From a virus, in IMG/VR virus record IMGVR_UViG_3300046513_000239, positions 1 through 25,116 of that record: DNA of 25,116 bases, one strand, 5' to 3'. The number at the start of each line of letters is the position of its first letter. The stretch's first letter is position 1. Positions 17,631 through 25,116 of this stretch are shown in pieces. The notes beneath the pieces were generated by a model. The model was not told the origin of the DNA, made no database searches, and worked only from the letters and a program-made list of their open reading frames with translations. The translations under genes were made by a program, and so were the position numbers.

Positions 17631-17779
17631 ACCCAGCCGCCGTCAAGCGCGATGCCATGCCCACCGGCGCCCCGATGGTCGCATTCACTTCGCGTTCTAT
17701 ACACGCGCACCTGCAGCGCGCCTCTGAGCTGCATTTCGCGTTGCTGATGATGCGGCTGGGCGTGAGGATGGTGGCATGA
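17627..17779 (+). CDS. Small protein of unknown function
   Basis: This 50-residue frame starts MNPAAVKRDAMPTGAPM at an ATGA overlap. It ends in a Met/Leu-rich helix (ELHFALLMMRLGVRMVA) and overlaps the DndC-like gene by four bases. Coupling on both sides supports it. Confidence 0.5.
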   Translation: MNPAAVKRDAMPTGAPMVAFTSRSIHAHLQRASELHFALLMMRLGVRMVA

Positions 17780-19005
17780 ACCAGGGTGACATCTTCGCGG
17801 CCGGCGCCCAGCGCCTGCAGATGACCGATTCCATCGAACTGACAATTCAGTCTCTGCTGGCCTACTGCGCCGAGCACGACCACTGGGGCATCGCCTGGTC
17901 TGGCGGCAAGGATTCGAGCGCAACCCTGACGCTGATCATCTGGCTGCTCGACACCGGTCGCATCCCGCGCCCCAAGTCGCTGACGGTCTTCTACGCCGAC
18001 ACACGCCAGGAATTGCCGCCGCTAGCCATCGCCGCGCGCCAGATCATGGACGAGCTGGCTGAACGCGGCATCCGCGTTGAGATCGTAATGGCGCCAATGG
18101 ATAAGCGCTTCATGGTCTACATCTTGGGCCGCGGCGTGCCACCGCCGAACAACAACACGCTGCGCTGGTGCACGGGGCAGATCAAGATCACCCCGATGGA
18201 GAACGCCCTGCGCGACCGGCTGGACCAACTGGACGGCCAGATCCTGATGATCACCGGCGTGCGCCAGGGTGAGAGCGCGATCCGCGACCAGCGCATCGAA
18301 ATGAGCTGCGGAAAAGATGGCGCGGAGTGCGGGCAGGGCTGGTATCAGCAGGTTCTGCCCAACGCGAAAGGGCTGCGCGGCCGGCTGGCCACGTTGGCGC
18401 CGCTCCTGCACTGGCGAGTCTGCCACGTGTGGGAGTGGCTGCGCCACTGGGCCCCGCAGGCCGAGTTCGGCGACTGGAGTACAGCCGCCATCGCCGAGGC
18501 TTACGGCGGGGACGAGGCCGAGGAGGTCAACGCGCGCACCGGCTGCATCGGCTGCCCGCTCGCGGCTGAGGATAAGGCGCTCGACACGATCCTGATCAAT
18601 CCGCAGTGGGCATATCTGGAGCCGTTGAAAGGCATCAAGCTGTTGTGGCGCGAATTGCGCAAGCCACAGCATCGCCTGCGCAAAGCCGGGCTCGAAATCC
18701 TCAAGAGCGGCAAAACTGCGGTCAACCCGCAGCGCATGGGTCCGCTGACGTTTGAGGCCAGGCTGATGGGCCTCCATCGCGTGCTGGGCATCCAATCGGC
18801 CGTGAACTCGGCAGCACGCGCGACCGGTCGGCCAGAGATCGACTTGATCAATGCCGAAGAAGAGGCGCGCATCCGTGAACTAATCTCGCTGAAGACCTGG
18901 CCGGACGGCTGGGATGGCGACGAGCCGCTGGCCACCACCATCATGGACACGGTGTATGCGAATGGCGCCGTACAGCCGCGCCTTTTCTCGGAGGCTGAAC
19001 TGTGA
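17776..19005 (+). CDS. DndC/PAPS-reductase-family protein
   Basis: The 409-residue protein has the PP-loop SGGKDSSAT (42-50) of phosphoadenylyl-sulfate reductases, then YADTRQELPP, TLRWCTGQIKITP (128-140) and GVRQGES-IR (161-170). A Cys pair TGCIGCPL (256-262) and further cysteines could hold an iron-sulfur cluster, as in DndC, the sulfur-transfer enzyme of DNA phosphorothioation. No DndB, D or E gene is visible. The location between two DNA methyltransferases suggests a role in modifying phage DNA, but sulfur assimilation or tRNA thiolation are alternatives. Starts at an ATGA overlap. Confidence 0.85.
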   Translation: MNQGDIFAAGAQRLQMTDSIELTIQSLLAYCAEHDHWGIAWSGGKDSSATLTLIIWLLDTGRIPRPKSLTVFYADTRQELPPLAIAARQIMDELAERGIRVEIVMAPMDKRFMVYILGRGVPPPNNNTLRWCTGQIKITPMENALRDRLDQLDGQILMITGVRQGESAIRDQRIEMSCGKDGAECGQGWYQQVLPNAKGLRGRLATLAPLLHWRVCHVWEWLRHWAPQAEFGDWSTAAIAEAYGGDEAEEVNARTGCIGCPLAAEDKALDTILINPQWAYLEPLKGIKLLWRELRKPQHRLRKAGLEILKSGKTAVNPQRMGPLTFEARLMGLHRVLGIQSAVNSAARATGRPEIDLINAEEEARIRELISLKTWPDGWDGDEPLATTIMDTVYANGAVQPRLFSEAEL

Positions 19006-19037
19006 GGCCTACGTTTACTTGCGGGTGGGGCGCGAGC

Positions 19038-19235
19038 CTATTCGCCGTTCGACAGCACGGTGGTCGCGTAATTCGCGGCAATCGCGCTAACGATGGCGGC
19101 AGTCAGCTCAGGGCTGGTCGTTCCGCCGAAGTGCAAGGCCAGCAAATGTTTTGCTTTCTCGATCTGGGCTGCGGTTACAGCTGTGGCCGATTCGAGTCGC
19201 GCCTTTTGGATCTGATTCAAGTTGTTGTAGGACAT
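19038..19235 (-). CDS. Small helical protein on the opposite strand (moron-like)
   Basis: This 65-residue frame is the only minus-strand gene in the right arm. It reads MSYNNLNQIQKARLESATAV then AAQIEKAKHLLALHF and a long Ala-rich helix. Composition looks genuine and unlike the overlapping plus-strand frame. It fills almost exactly the gap between the DndC-like gene and the next plus gene, like a small inserted moron. The ribosome site is weak and no promoter or terminator is clear. Confidence 0.5.
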   Translation of the reverse strand: MSYNNLNQIQKARLESATAVTAAQIEKAKHLLALHFGGTTSPELTAAIVSAIAANYATTVLSNGE

Positions 19236-19256
19236 ATCAGCTTCTGGAAAAAGTTA

Positions 19257-19451
19257 ATGGAAAGTAATCCTATCATGATCTACGACCTCGCCCGCGCAGA
19301 GCGCCAGCACCGCGCCATTCAGGCCGACACGAAGCCGCCGATGTATTTCACCATGCGCACCTGCACCGGCGAGTGCCGCCGACAGCGCTCGGTCGGTCAG
19401 TTCGCGGCCGGCAGCACGGTGTGTATTCGCTGCACGAGGCGCGCACCGTGA
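19257..19451 (+). CDS. Small Cys-rich phage protein
   Basis: The 64-residue product starts MESNPIMIYDLARAERQ and carries CTGEC and CIRC (about residues 42-60), a likely zinc finger. An ATG six codons in is an alternative start. The frame is open upstream through the minus-strand gene, but without plausible coding character. Its stop overlaps the next GTG start. Confidence 0.6.
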   Translation: MESNPIMIYDLARAERQHRAIQADTKPPMYFTMRTCTGECRRQRSVGQFAAGSTVCIRCTRRAP

Positions 19452-19738
19452 CGTACATCCACATCTCCATGGGCGGGCCAGATCGCAAGATCCGGGACCA
19501 GGCCGGCAAGGGGTTCACGTTCGAAGATCACCCCCGCTTCGGTCCGTTCGTGCTGAACAAGCGGGGCGACCCGAAGCCAAAGCAGCCGGGTCAGCGCGCA
19601 TCTTTCTGGCGTGTCTACGCGTGGTGGTGCGAGCAAGGCAAGACCATCGACGCTGACGGCTTCTGCGTGTGGATTGAGCCGCCGAAGCCGAAATTGATTC
19701 ACTTGGGCGGTCGCCATTACAAGGCAGTGTGGCCATGA
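19448..19738 (+). CDS. Phage protein of unknown function
   Basis: I start this 96-residue protein at the GTG overlapping the previous stop (GTGA). It is rich in aromatic and basic residues: MTYIHISMGGPDRKIRDQ, then FTFEDHPRFGPFVLNKRG, SFWRVYAWWCEQGK and HYKAVWP. This resembles a small phage family of unknown role near Ref/recombination genes. It overlaps the Ref-like gene by four bases. Confidence 0.65.
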   Translation: MTYIHISMGGPDRKIRDQAGKGFTFEDHPRFGPFVLNKRGDPKPKQPGQRASFWRVYAWWCEQGKTIDADGFCVWIEPPKPKLIHLGGRHYKAVWP

Positions 19739-20166
19739 AACGCTCACCCATGCCGCCACGCTCCGCGCCGATGAAGCAATCCGGCTTCGCGCGGCCAGAT
19801 CGCATCGAGGCCCGCGAGGTGTCGAAGCTGCTCATGCCGCCGCGGAAGTCAACGTTGAAGTCGCGCCAGCTCGCGCGCACTCCGGCCGATATCGAACTGC
19901 ATGACCGCCTGGCCGCGCTGGGTTGCATCGCCTGCATGAAGGACGGGAAGCGCAACACGTACGTGAGCATCCACCACATCGACGGACGCACAAAGCCTGG
20001 TTGCCACCAGCTGGTGCTGCCGCTGTGCGGACCGCACCACCAGCGCGACGATAACGACCCTCAGCGGCGCATCGCTATTCACCCGGATAAGGCCCGATTC
20101 GAGGCGCGCTACGGCAAGCAGCGCGAATTGCTGGCTGAGTGCCACGATCTATTGAAAGAGTACTGA
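19735..20166 (+). CDS. Ref-like HNH nuclease / recombination enhancement protein
   Basis: This 143-residue protein has a basic N-terminal tail and then a Ref-type HNH module: ALGCIACMKDGKRNT, SIHHIDGRTKPG, LVLPLCGPHHQRD and IAIHPDKARFEARYGKQREL. Phage P1 Ref is a RecA-dependent DNA endonuclease that cuts at displacement loops. The metal-binding Cys and His pairs are present. I start at the ATG overlapping the previous stop. It lies among replication and modification genes, as Ref-like proteins do in other phages. Confidence 0.85.
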   Translation: MKRSPMPPRSAPMKQSGFARPDRIEAREVSKLLMPPRKSTLKSRQLARTPADIELHDRLAALGCIACMKDGKRNTYVSIHHIDGRTKPGCHQLVLPLCGPHHQRDDNDPQRRIAIHPDKARFEARYGKQRELLAECHDLLKEY

Positions 20167-20167
20167 C

Positions 20168-21526
20168 ATGGCGCCAATCATCATCGGTGGTGCCACGCTG
20201 CACCACGGCGATTGCATCGAGGTTATGCGCAGCATGCCTGACAACAGCGTCGACGCGGTAGTGACCGATCCGCCATACGGCATCCGCTTCATGAGTAAGG
20301 CCTGGGATGGCGCCGACATCGAGGCGCGCGCCGAGCGGCGCCGCAGCTTCGCTTCGCACGCCCCGGATACCGGGCCGAACGGCGGGCACAAGTCGATGGC
20401 GGCCGAGGCAGGCAAGTGCGACCTGGCGCCGGCAGCAATGCGCGCATTCCAGGAGTTCAGCGAAGAGTGGTCGCGCGAAGCATTCCGCATCCTCAAACCG
20501 GGCGGACACCTGCTGTCGTTCTCGTCGGCGCGCACCTACCACCGGATGGCCTGTGGCATCGAGGATGCAGGCTTTGAGGTGCGCGACCAAGCCCTGTGGC
20601 TGTACGGTTCGGGCTTCCCCAAAAGCCGCGACCTGGCGAAAATGGACTTCGCCGGCACCGTCGCTGCAGAGGAGTGGGAAGGGTGGGGCACTGCCGTCAA
20701 GCCAGCGCATGAGCCTATCTGTATGGGCCGCAAGCCGCTGGTCGGCACTGTGGCGGCAAACGTGCTGGCATTCGGTACCGGGGCGCTGAATATCGACAGG
20801 TGTCGGGTCGAGGGCCGCGAACGCACTGAATATGGGCTGACCAATAGCATACGTAGCGCCGGCAGCACGTATGGCGCACCGAGCGCTTCAGCAGATTTCG
20901 ACAGCAGTAAGGGCCGCTGGCCAGCAAACCTGATCCACGACGGCAGCCCGGAAGTGGTGGCGCTGTTCCCGTGCACGTCTAGTCATGACTCTAACGATAA
21001 GGGCGGACTCCGACCGCCGGCCAGCGATTCCGCAACAAACTTTAAGCGCGGCTCTATGGGCTCATTACCGATAGGTCGTGGTGATGCCGGTAGCGCTGCG
21101 CGCTTCTTCTACTGCGCCAAGGCCAGTCGCGCTGACCGCAATGAAGGCTTGGCCGACCCCGGGCCGCAGTTCGAGCGCGGCACCACGTTGCGCAAAGTCG
21201 AGGACGCGGCCGCCGCCGGCGAACTGAAGGGAAATACACATCCGACGGTCAAGCCCACCGACCTGATGGCCTACCTGTGCCGCTTGATCACGCCACCCGG
21301 CGGCGTGGTGCTTGACCCATTCATGGGTAGCGGCAGCACCGGTAAGGCGGCGATGCGCGAGGGCTTCCGATTCATCGGCATCGAATTAGAAACCGACTAC
21401 CTCGATATCGCCAGGGCGCGTATCGAATTCGAAATCGGCGCCGTCGCGCGCCGCGCCGCCGAGGCCATGGAGCAGCAGCGCATCGCCTCACAGCAGACCA
21501 CAATTTTTGAGTTGGAGGGAATATGA
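20168..21526 (+). CDS. DNA N4-cytosine/N6-adenine methyltransferase (beta class)
   Basis: The 452-residue enzyme has the catalytic motif DPPYG (34-38) first and the SAM-binding motif DPFMGSGSTGKAA (about 383-395) near the C-terminus, the beta-class order. HPTVKP lies just ahead of the latter. The long middle contains WLYGSGFPKS and is typical of phage adenine/cytosine-N4 methylases. The target sequence cannot be read from the sequence. No restriction enzyme is adjacent. It starts one base after the Ref-like gene and overlaps the next gene as ATGA. Confidence 0.92.
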   Translation: MAPIIIGGATLHHGDCIEVMRSMPDNSVDAVVTDPPYGIRFMSKAWDGADIEARAERRRSFASHAPDTGPNGGHKSMAAEAGKCDLAPAAMRAFQEFSEEWSREAFRILKPGGHLLSFSSARTYHRMACGIEDAGFEVRDQALWLYGSGFPKSRDLAKMDFAGTVAAEEWEGWGTAVKPAHEPICMGRKPLVGTVAANVLAFGTGALNIDRCRVEGRERTEYGLTNSIRSAGSTYGAPSASADFDSSKGRWPANLIHDGSPEVVALFPCTSSHDSNDKGGLRPPASDSATNFKRGSMGSLPIGRGDAGSAARFFYCAKASRADRNEGLADPGPQFERGTTLRKVEDAAAAGELKGNTHPTVKPTDLMAYLCRLITPPGGVVLDPFMGSGSTGKAAMREGFRFIGIELETDYLDIARARIEFEIGAVARRAAEAMEQQRIASQQTTIFELEGI

Positions 21527-22401
21527 ACGACCAACAAATTTACGCCCTGATGGCCAAGACTCCAGGAATCCGCGCGGCCGAGATCGCCGGCGCACTGGAC
21601 GCGGACCTGAAAGAGGTAAGCGAAAAGCTGCGCTTCCTGGTGGAACTGGGCGACGCGGTACGCAGCAGGGGCTTTACGCCCGAGGGGCGCCCTGCGCAAG
21701 TCTACGAGTTGAGCGAACAGTACAAGGTCTCACCGACGGGTATGACACTTCTGGCCAGTCTGGAAGCTGAGCCTACCCCGGCTGCGGCGCCCACGCCGAC
21801 ACCACCGGCCCCTCCGGCAGCAGTACCCAGCGCGGCGCCGGCCGCCGAGCCAACTAAAGAAGAGCCCGGCCGCGCCGCTCGCGCGCTCGCCCACATTGAG
21901 GCAGTCGGTTCCGCCACGGACGCCCAACTGCGCGTTGTGATGGGGCTACCCGACGATGTGTACCCATCCTCCTACCTGACCAAAGACGCCCAGGCCGGCA
22001 AAGTGGTGAAAATCGGCCGCGAATGGAAGCTCGGCGACGGTGTGCCGCTTCGCCCACTGTCGCGCCAGCCAGCCTTCGGCGCACCGTTGGGACTCCCCGG
22101 CGCCTCGCCGTTTAGTGTGCCAGCGCCACCGCCGCCAGCGCCGAAGGTAAAGAGCCAGGCGATCACCCCGGCGCCAACCGAGGCACCAGCTCCAGCTCCA
22201 GCTCCAGCTCCGGCTCCAGCGCCGGCACCGGCACCAGCCGCAACTGCGCCATCTACATCGCCATTCCGCGTCGGCCTCTGGCTTGATGACGTGATCGAGC
22301 TGCAACGCGGCGGCGCCACGGTGGATAAACTGGCACGCGACGAGGCGCTGGTGCTGCGCGACTTCCTGAATCGCGTGCTGCCGGCCGAGGTGGTTTCATG
22401 A
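21523..22401 (+). CDS. HTH protein with Ala-Pro linkers
   Basis: The 292-residue product has an N-terminal winged-helix unit (QQIYALMAKTPGIRAAEIAG then EVSEKLRFLVELGDAVRS, about residues 4-50) and a second one around residues 118-165 (RALAHIEAVGSATDAQLR). Both are joined by Ala/Pro-rich linkers, one of which is encoded by a 6-bp tandem repeat. The C-terminus is a short helical domain (LARDEALVLRDFLNRVL). Two DNA-binding heads on flexible linkers suggest an early regulator or a replication helper; this is inference. Confidence 0.7.
   Translation: MNDQQIYALMAKTPGIRAAEIAGALDADLKEVSEKLRFLVELGDAVRSRGFTPEGRPAQVYELSEQYKVSPTGMTLLASLEAEPTPAAAPTPTPPAPPAAVPSAAPAAEPTKEEPGRAARALAHIEAVGSATDAQLRVVMGLPDDVYPSSYLTKDAQAGKVVKIGREWKLGDGVPLRPLSRQPAFGAPLGLPGASPFSVPAPPPPAPKVKSQAITPAPTEAPAPAPAPAPAPAPAPAPAATAPSTSPFRVGLWLDDVIELQRGGATVDKLARDEALVLRDFLNRVLPAEVVS
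22183..22236 (+). repeat. Hexanucleotide tandem repeat encoding Ala-Pro
   Basis: Nine consecutive 6-bp units of GCNCCN, mostly GCTCCA, encode an (AP)n linker in the HTH protein. Such arrays can change length by slippage without frameshift. Confidence 0.8.
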
Positions 22402-22562
22402 CGCGCCGCCGCGTGCTGACCGCCGACCAGGTCCGCGAGATCCGCGCCGAGCACAAGCCGGGCGTGCGTGGCTATGGCTACGCGTCGCTTGCACGTCGCT
22501 ACGGCGTCGGCGCCTCGACCATCCGCGACCTGCTGACATATCGGAGCACAACATATGCGTGA
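22398..22562 (+). CDS. Small resolvase-type HTH protein
   Basis: This 54-residue protein starts MTRRRVLTADQVREIRAE at an ATGA overlap. It carries GYASLARRYGVGASTIRDLL, the helix-turn-helix of resolvase and transposase families (about residues 28-48). It is too short for a catalytic domain, so it is probably a DNA-binding accessory protein. It overlaps the replication gene by eight bases in another frame. Confidence 0.7.
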   Translation: MTRRRVLTADQVREIRAEHKPGVRGYGYASLARRYGVGASTIRDLLTYRSTTYA

Positions 22563-23430
22563 CTATGCCAAGGTCAGCCCGAAGTTCTGGATCGGCAAAA
22601 CGGGCAAGGCATTGCGGAAGCAGGGTATGGAAGCTGTGATCGTCGGCATGTACCTGATGTCAGCGCCATCATCGAACATGCTGGGCCTGTACTACGTCTC
22701 GATGGCGACTATTGCGCACGAAACCGGACTGGGCTTAGAAGGGGCTTCTAAGGGGCTTCAAAGCGCCATTGAAGCCGGGTTTTGCGCGTACGACGACGAC
22801 GCCGAGGTGGTATGGGTCTACGAGATGGCAGCGTATCAAATCGCCGAGCGGCTGGAGGCTCGCGACAATCGCTGCGCGGGCGTGCAGCGAGACTATAACG
22901 ACCTCCCCGAGAACCAGTATCTTCGAGGGTTCTACGAGAGATACGCGACCGCGTTTCACATGAAATCCATGCGCGATCTCGGTAGCCCCTCCGAAGCCCC
23001 TATCAAGCCCCTCCAAAGCCAAGAGCAAGAGCAAGAGCAAGAGCAGGATCAAGAGCAAGCGTACGTCGCGCCAAGCGCTCCGGCGGACGCGCAGGTGACG
23101 GCCGCCGATCTCAGCATCGCGATGCGCAAAGCCGGCGTGCAAACGCAGTCTGCTGATCCGCGCTTGATCGCACTGGCAGCGCAAGGTGTGCAGCCCGAAA
23201 CCGCTGCCGCAGCCTGCGAGGAGGGAGTGCGGGCCCAGGGCGCCGGCAAGGTCAAACCCGGTTACGTGTTCGCGATCCTGGGGCGCTGGGCGGCAGAGGC
23301 CGCGACCCTGCAGGTGACCGGCGCTGCGCCACCGCCGGCGCGCGCAGCGCCGCCAGGCCGACCATCACGACACGTTGGATTCGACAAACTGGACTACTCG
23401 GAGGGGATTGAGAATGGCCGAATTACGTAA
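22555..23430 (+). CDS. Phage replication initiation-like protein (O-like)
   Basis: The 291-residue protein starts MRDYAKVSPKFWIGKTGKAL and has a helical N-terminal half (about 1-130) of the winged-helix type seen in phage replication proteins (GLGLEGASKGLQSAIEAGF, FVW-type YEMAAYQIAE). A Gln/Glu dipeptide run (SQEQEQEQEQDQEQ, about 160-173) and a helical C-terminal block follow (AAQGVQPETAAAACEEG, GYVFAILGRWAAEA). It lies directly upstream of a DnaC-like loader, the O-P arrangement of lambdoid phages. Its gene contains inverted sets of 11-bp repeats that could be the origin. Confidence 0.75.
   Translation: MRDYAKVSPKFWIGKTGKALRKQGMEAVIVGMYLMSAPSSNMLGLYYVSMATIAHETGLGLEGASKGLQSAIEAGFCAYDDDAEVVWVYEMAAYQIAERLEARDNRCAGVQRDYNDLPENQYLRGFYERYATAFHMKSMRDLGSPSEAPIKPLQSQEQEQEQEQDQEQAYVAPSAPADAQVTAADLSIAMRKAGVQTQSADPRLIALAAQGVQPETAAAACEEGVRAQGAGKVKPGYVFAILGRWAAEAATLQVTGAAPPPARAAPPGRPSRHVGFDKLDYSEGIENGRIT
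22732..22764 (+). repeat. Iteron-like 11-bp repeats, left set (3 units)
   Basis: Three consecutive 11-bp units read ggcttagaagg, ggcttctaagg, ggcttcaaagc. The core AGCCCCT of the reverse strand matches the right set 220 bp away in opposite orientation. Confidence 0.55.
22984..23016 (+). repeat. Iteron-like 11-bp repeats, right set (3 units)
   Basis: Units read agcccctccga, agcccctatca, agcccctccaa, with a partial fourth unit after. Inside a replication gene this resembles the iterons of lambda ori within O. Confidence 0.6.
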
Positions 23431-24193
23431 GACCACCATCACGACGGAGACGCGCCAGGCCGACTGCGAGGCCCATGGGGCCTACGACAGTACAGCCTTC
23501 AAGCTCGGCAACCGTATCATGCATTGGTCCGTCTGCCCGGCATGTTCCGGCGAAGAGCGCGCCGTGGAGCTCGCGAAAGCTGCGCAAGAAGAGGCAGCGG
23601 AGCGGCAGCGGCAGCTTGAAACGCGCTTGAATCAGTCGGGCATTCCACTGCGGTACCGTAGCAAGAGTTTCGCGAATTTTGTTGCAACGGATGACGCGAT
23701 GGAGCAGGCGCTGGCGACTGCGATGCTGTTCGCGCAAGACTTCGACCAGCATTCCGAGAAGGGCACGTTCATGGTCTTTTCCGGCCCACCCGGTACTGGC
23801 AAGAGTCATCTGGCGACTGCCATCGCCCAGGCTGTGCTGGCGGGCGGCACAGCGATGTACACGTCGGCCATCGACGCCGTGCGCTTGATCCGCGACACCT
23901 GGCGCCGTAATTCGGACCGCACCGAGTCGCAGGTGCTCGCCATGCTTGCATCCATTGATCTGCTGATCCTCGATGAGGTGGGTGTGCAGTACGGGACGGA
24001 GGCAGAGCAGGTGAACTTGTTCGACATTATCGACAAGCGCTACCGCGACAAGATGCCGACCATCCTGCTGACGAACCAGAATCGGTCGGGTCTGAAACAG
24101 TTCCTCGGAGATCGAAGTTTCGACCGGTTGCGCGAAGGTGGAATCTGGGTCACGTTCGACTGGGGCTCGCAGCGCGGCGCGGTGCCGCAATGA
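23414..24193 (+). CDS. dnaC: DnaC-like helicase loader ATPase
   Basis: The 259-residue AAA+ ATPase has an N-terminal zinc-knuckle-like region (C18, CPAC 41-44), a charged helical linker, then Walker A GPPGTGKS (124-131), Walker B LLILDEV (183-189) and sensor-like LTNQN. This layout matches DnaC/IstB-type loaders that place the host DnaB helicase at the phage origin. GGAGG lies upstream of the ATG. It overlaps the replication gene's 3' end and is coupled to the next gene by ATGA. The symbol reflects family similarity, not proven equivalence. Confidence 0.9.
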   Translation: MAELRKTTITTETRQADCEAHGAYDSTAFKLGNRIMHWSVCPACSGEERAVELAKAAQEEAAERQRQLETRLNQSGIPLRYRSKSFANFVATDDAMEQALATAMLFAQDFDQHSEKGTFMVFSGPPGTGKSHLATAIAQAVLAGGTAMYTSAIDAVRLIRDTWRRNSDRTESQVLAMLASIDLLILDEVGVQYGTEAEQVNLFDIIDKRYRDKMPTILLTNQNRSGLKQFLGDRSFDRLREGGIWVTFDWGSQRGAVPQ

Positions 24194-24435
24194 ATTGCCT
24201 CTCCTGCTCCCGCATGAACCTCCAGGACTACCCCAAGCACGCGGCGGTCGGCTTCGGCCACTGCCCGCTGGAAATGGCTGGCGTCTTCAATAATTTGCGC
24301 ATGGAGCGCCAGTGCAAGTCGTTTACGCCGGCGGTGGCCGATGTGGTGGCCGCGCGCATCGCCTGGGATGAGAAGCGCCGAGGCGGGCAGGGCGGCACCG
24401 CTTCCGCAGACGGCCCTACGGTATCCGCCATCTGA
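24190..24435 (+). CDS. Small Cys-containing phage protein
   Basis: This 81-residue protein starts MNCLSCSRMNLQDYPKHA and reads GFGHCPLEMAGVFNNLRMERQC. Four cysteines in the first half suggest a zinc site. The tail is Gly-rich. Small proteins of this kind commonly follow helicase loaders in betaproteobacterial phages. Function unknown. Confidence 0.65.
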   Translation: MNCLSCSRMNLQDYPKHAAVGFGHCPLEMAGVFNNLRMERQCKSFTPAVADVVAARIAWDEKRRGGQGGTASADGPTVSAI

Positions 24436-24484
24436 GCCCCATCCGATCACAATTGACCCCGGAGCATCTTTGATAAATAGAGAA

Positions 24485-24832
24485 ATGATGAACGCGGCGA
24501 ATATGCGCTTGGCCATGCTTTTTGGCTGGACCAACCTTTTTGCCATCGGTGGCGCGCTGCTTGGCACGCCACCAGCCGGCCTGCCGAGTAGTCGCGGCCA
24601 GGCGCTTGTGCCGGACTGGTGTGGTGATTGGAAGGCGGCCGGTCCACTGATCGGCGCTTACGGGATCGAATTAGACTGGGCGAATGGTGGTGCCGCAGTT
24701 GAGGCGCTGGCAAACACGCGCCAAATGTACGAGAAATTCACCGAGCAGCTGGTGGACCATTCGACGCCCGATGATGCCGTTCGGCTTGCGGTCGTCCGCG
24801 CGGTAACGGCGATGCTGGAGCGGCGGTCATGA
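24485..24832 (+). CDS. Phage protein of unknown function
   Basis: The 115-residue product starts MMNAANMRLAMLFGWTNLF. It has a mainly helical character with a hydrophobic start and the segment EALANTRQMYEKFTEQLV. The longer open frame upstream crosses the previous gene and is not supported. The ribosome site is weak. It overlaps the next gene by ATGA. Confidence 0.6.
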   Translation: MMNAANMRLAMLFGWTNLFAIGGALLGTPPAGLPSSRGQALVPDWCGDWKAAGPLIGAYGIELDWANGGAAVEALANTRQMYEKFTEQLVDHSTPDDAVRLAVVRAVTAMLERRS

Positions 24833-25116
24833 CGGGCATCATCTGGCGGGCGCCTGGCACGGCAAAGAAAAAGCCGAAGTACGGCAACTCGAAGGTGACA
24901 TTGAACGGCGAGAAATTCGATTCGCGGGCCGAGCTGGCGCGCTACCAAGTGCTGCTCAAGCTGCAGCAGGCCGGCGGAATCAGTCAGCTCTCGCGCCAGC
25001 CTTCGTTCCTTTTGGCGCCAAAGGCCGTCGTGGGCGGCAAGCCGAAGCGCAGCCTGATCTACCGCGCCGACTTCCAGTACCGTGATCACTCGACCGGGCG
25101 GATGGTGGTGGAGGAC
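24829..25116 (+). CDS. DUF1064 nuclease-like protein (cut by window end)
   Basis: The visible 96 residues begin MTGIIWRAPGTAKKKPKYGN and contain FDSRAELARYQVLLKLQQAG then LIYRADFQYRDHSTGRMVVED. This is the start of DUF1064, a phage family with a PD-(D/E)XK-like arrangement in which E (SRAE), D (RADF) and the VVED end supply likely metal ligands. Members may resolve or cut branched DNA. The final part of the gene lies outside the window. Confidence 0.85.
   Translation, partial: MTGIIWRAPGTAKKKPKYGNSKVTLNGEKFDSRAELARYQVLLKLQQAGGISQLSRQPSFLLAPKAVVGGKPKRSLIYRADFQYRDHSTGRMVVED

Noticed and set aside
18022-18795. Minus-strand frame of 257 residues
   Set aside because: Antisense shadow of the DndC-like gene, whose PP-loop and Cys motifs are unmistakable.
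22984-23060. Reading the GAGCAA run after the right iterons as further iterons
   Set aside because: It is a 6-bp codon repeat encoding Gln-Glu and shares neither core nor period with the 11-bp units.

Overview
The window is the left end of a lambdoid-type prophage in a GC-rich host, most likely a betaproteobacterium of the Burkholderiales/Oxalobacteraceae kind. That placement rests on protein style and base composition and is an inference. A tRNA-Pro(GGG) gene at 25-101, with its own promoter and terminator, looks like the integration site. Everything to its right looks like phage. No integrase gene is visible.

Left arm (224-12978, minus strand): one long, tightly overlapping operon runs leftward from a repressor-controlled promoter near 13020-13045. 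Its promoter-distal part holds an AlpA-like regulator, a MazG-like protein, a dozen small phage proteins (many Cys-rich) and a phage rdgC. Its promoter-proximal part (6657-12623) is a complete diversity-generating retroelement (DGR): a reverse transcriptase with IGNLPSQ and YVDD, a 115-bp template repeat (TR), an accessory protein that fuses a MutS-domain-I-like region to an Avd-like helical domain, and three target genes. Each target ends in a formylglycine-generating-enzyme/C-type-lectin-like domain with a 115-bp variable repeat (VR). Aligned by eye, the three VRs differ from the TR at 15, 11 and 12 positions. All 38 differences fall on template adenines (coding strand) and none on the other 91 positions. 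Each VR is followed by a GACCNNN heptad array and then a GC-rich hairpin with a 3-nt loop. A cassette of six very small genes lies between two of the targets.

Switch region (12990-14943): a minus-strand XRE repressor and a plus-strand YdaS/Cro-like gene diverge from three 17-bp operators (consensus TACTAG-N5-CTAGTA). Two more copies of the operator lie in the left promoter. This resembles lambda OR/OL and would place the DGR under lysogeny control. A ribbon-helix-helix gene and two small genes of unknown function lie between the two operator clusters.

Right arm (15019-25116, plus strand): an early operon, largely linked by ATGA overlaps. It encodes small regulators, a DUF4406-like protein, a cytosine-C5 methyltransferase, a DndC/PAPS-reductase-like protein, a Ref-like HNH nuclease, an N4/N6 DNA methyltransferase, an HTH protein with an Ala-Pro linker, a replication protein whose gene carries two inverted sets of 11-bp iteron-like repeats, a DnaC-like helicase loader, and the start of a DUF1064 nuclease-like gene cut by the window edge. 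Structural and lysis genes, and perhaps the integrase, would lie further right.
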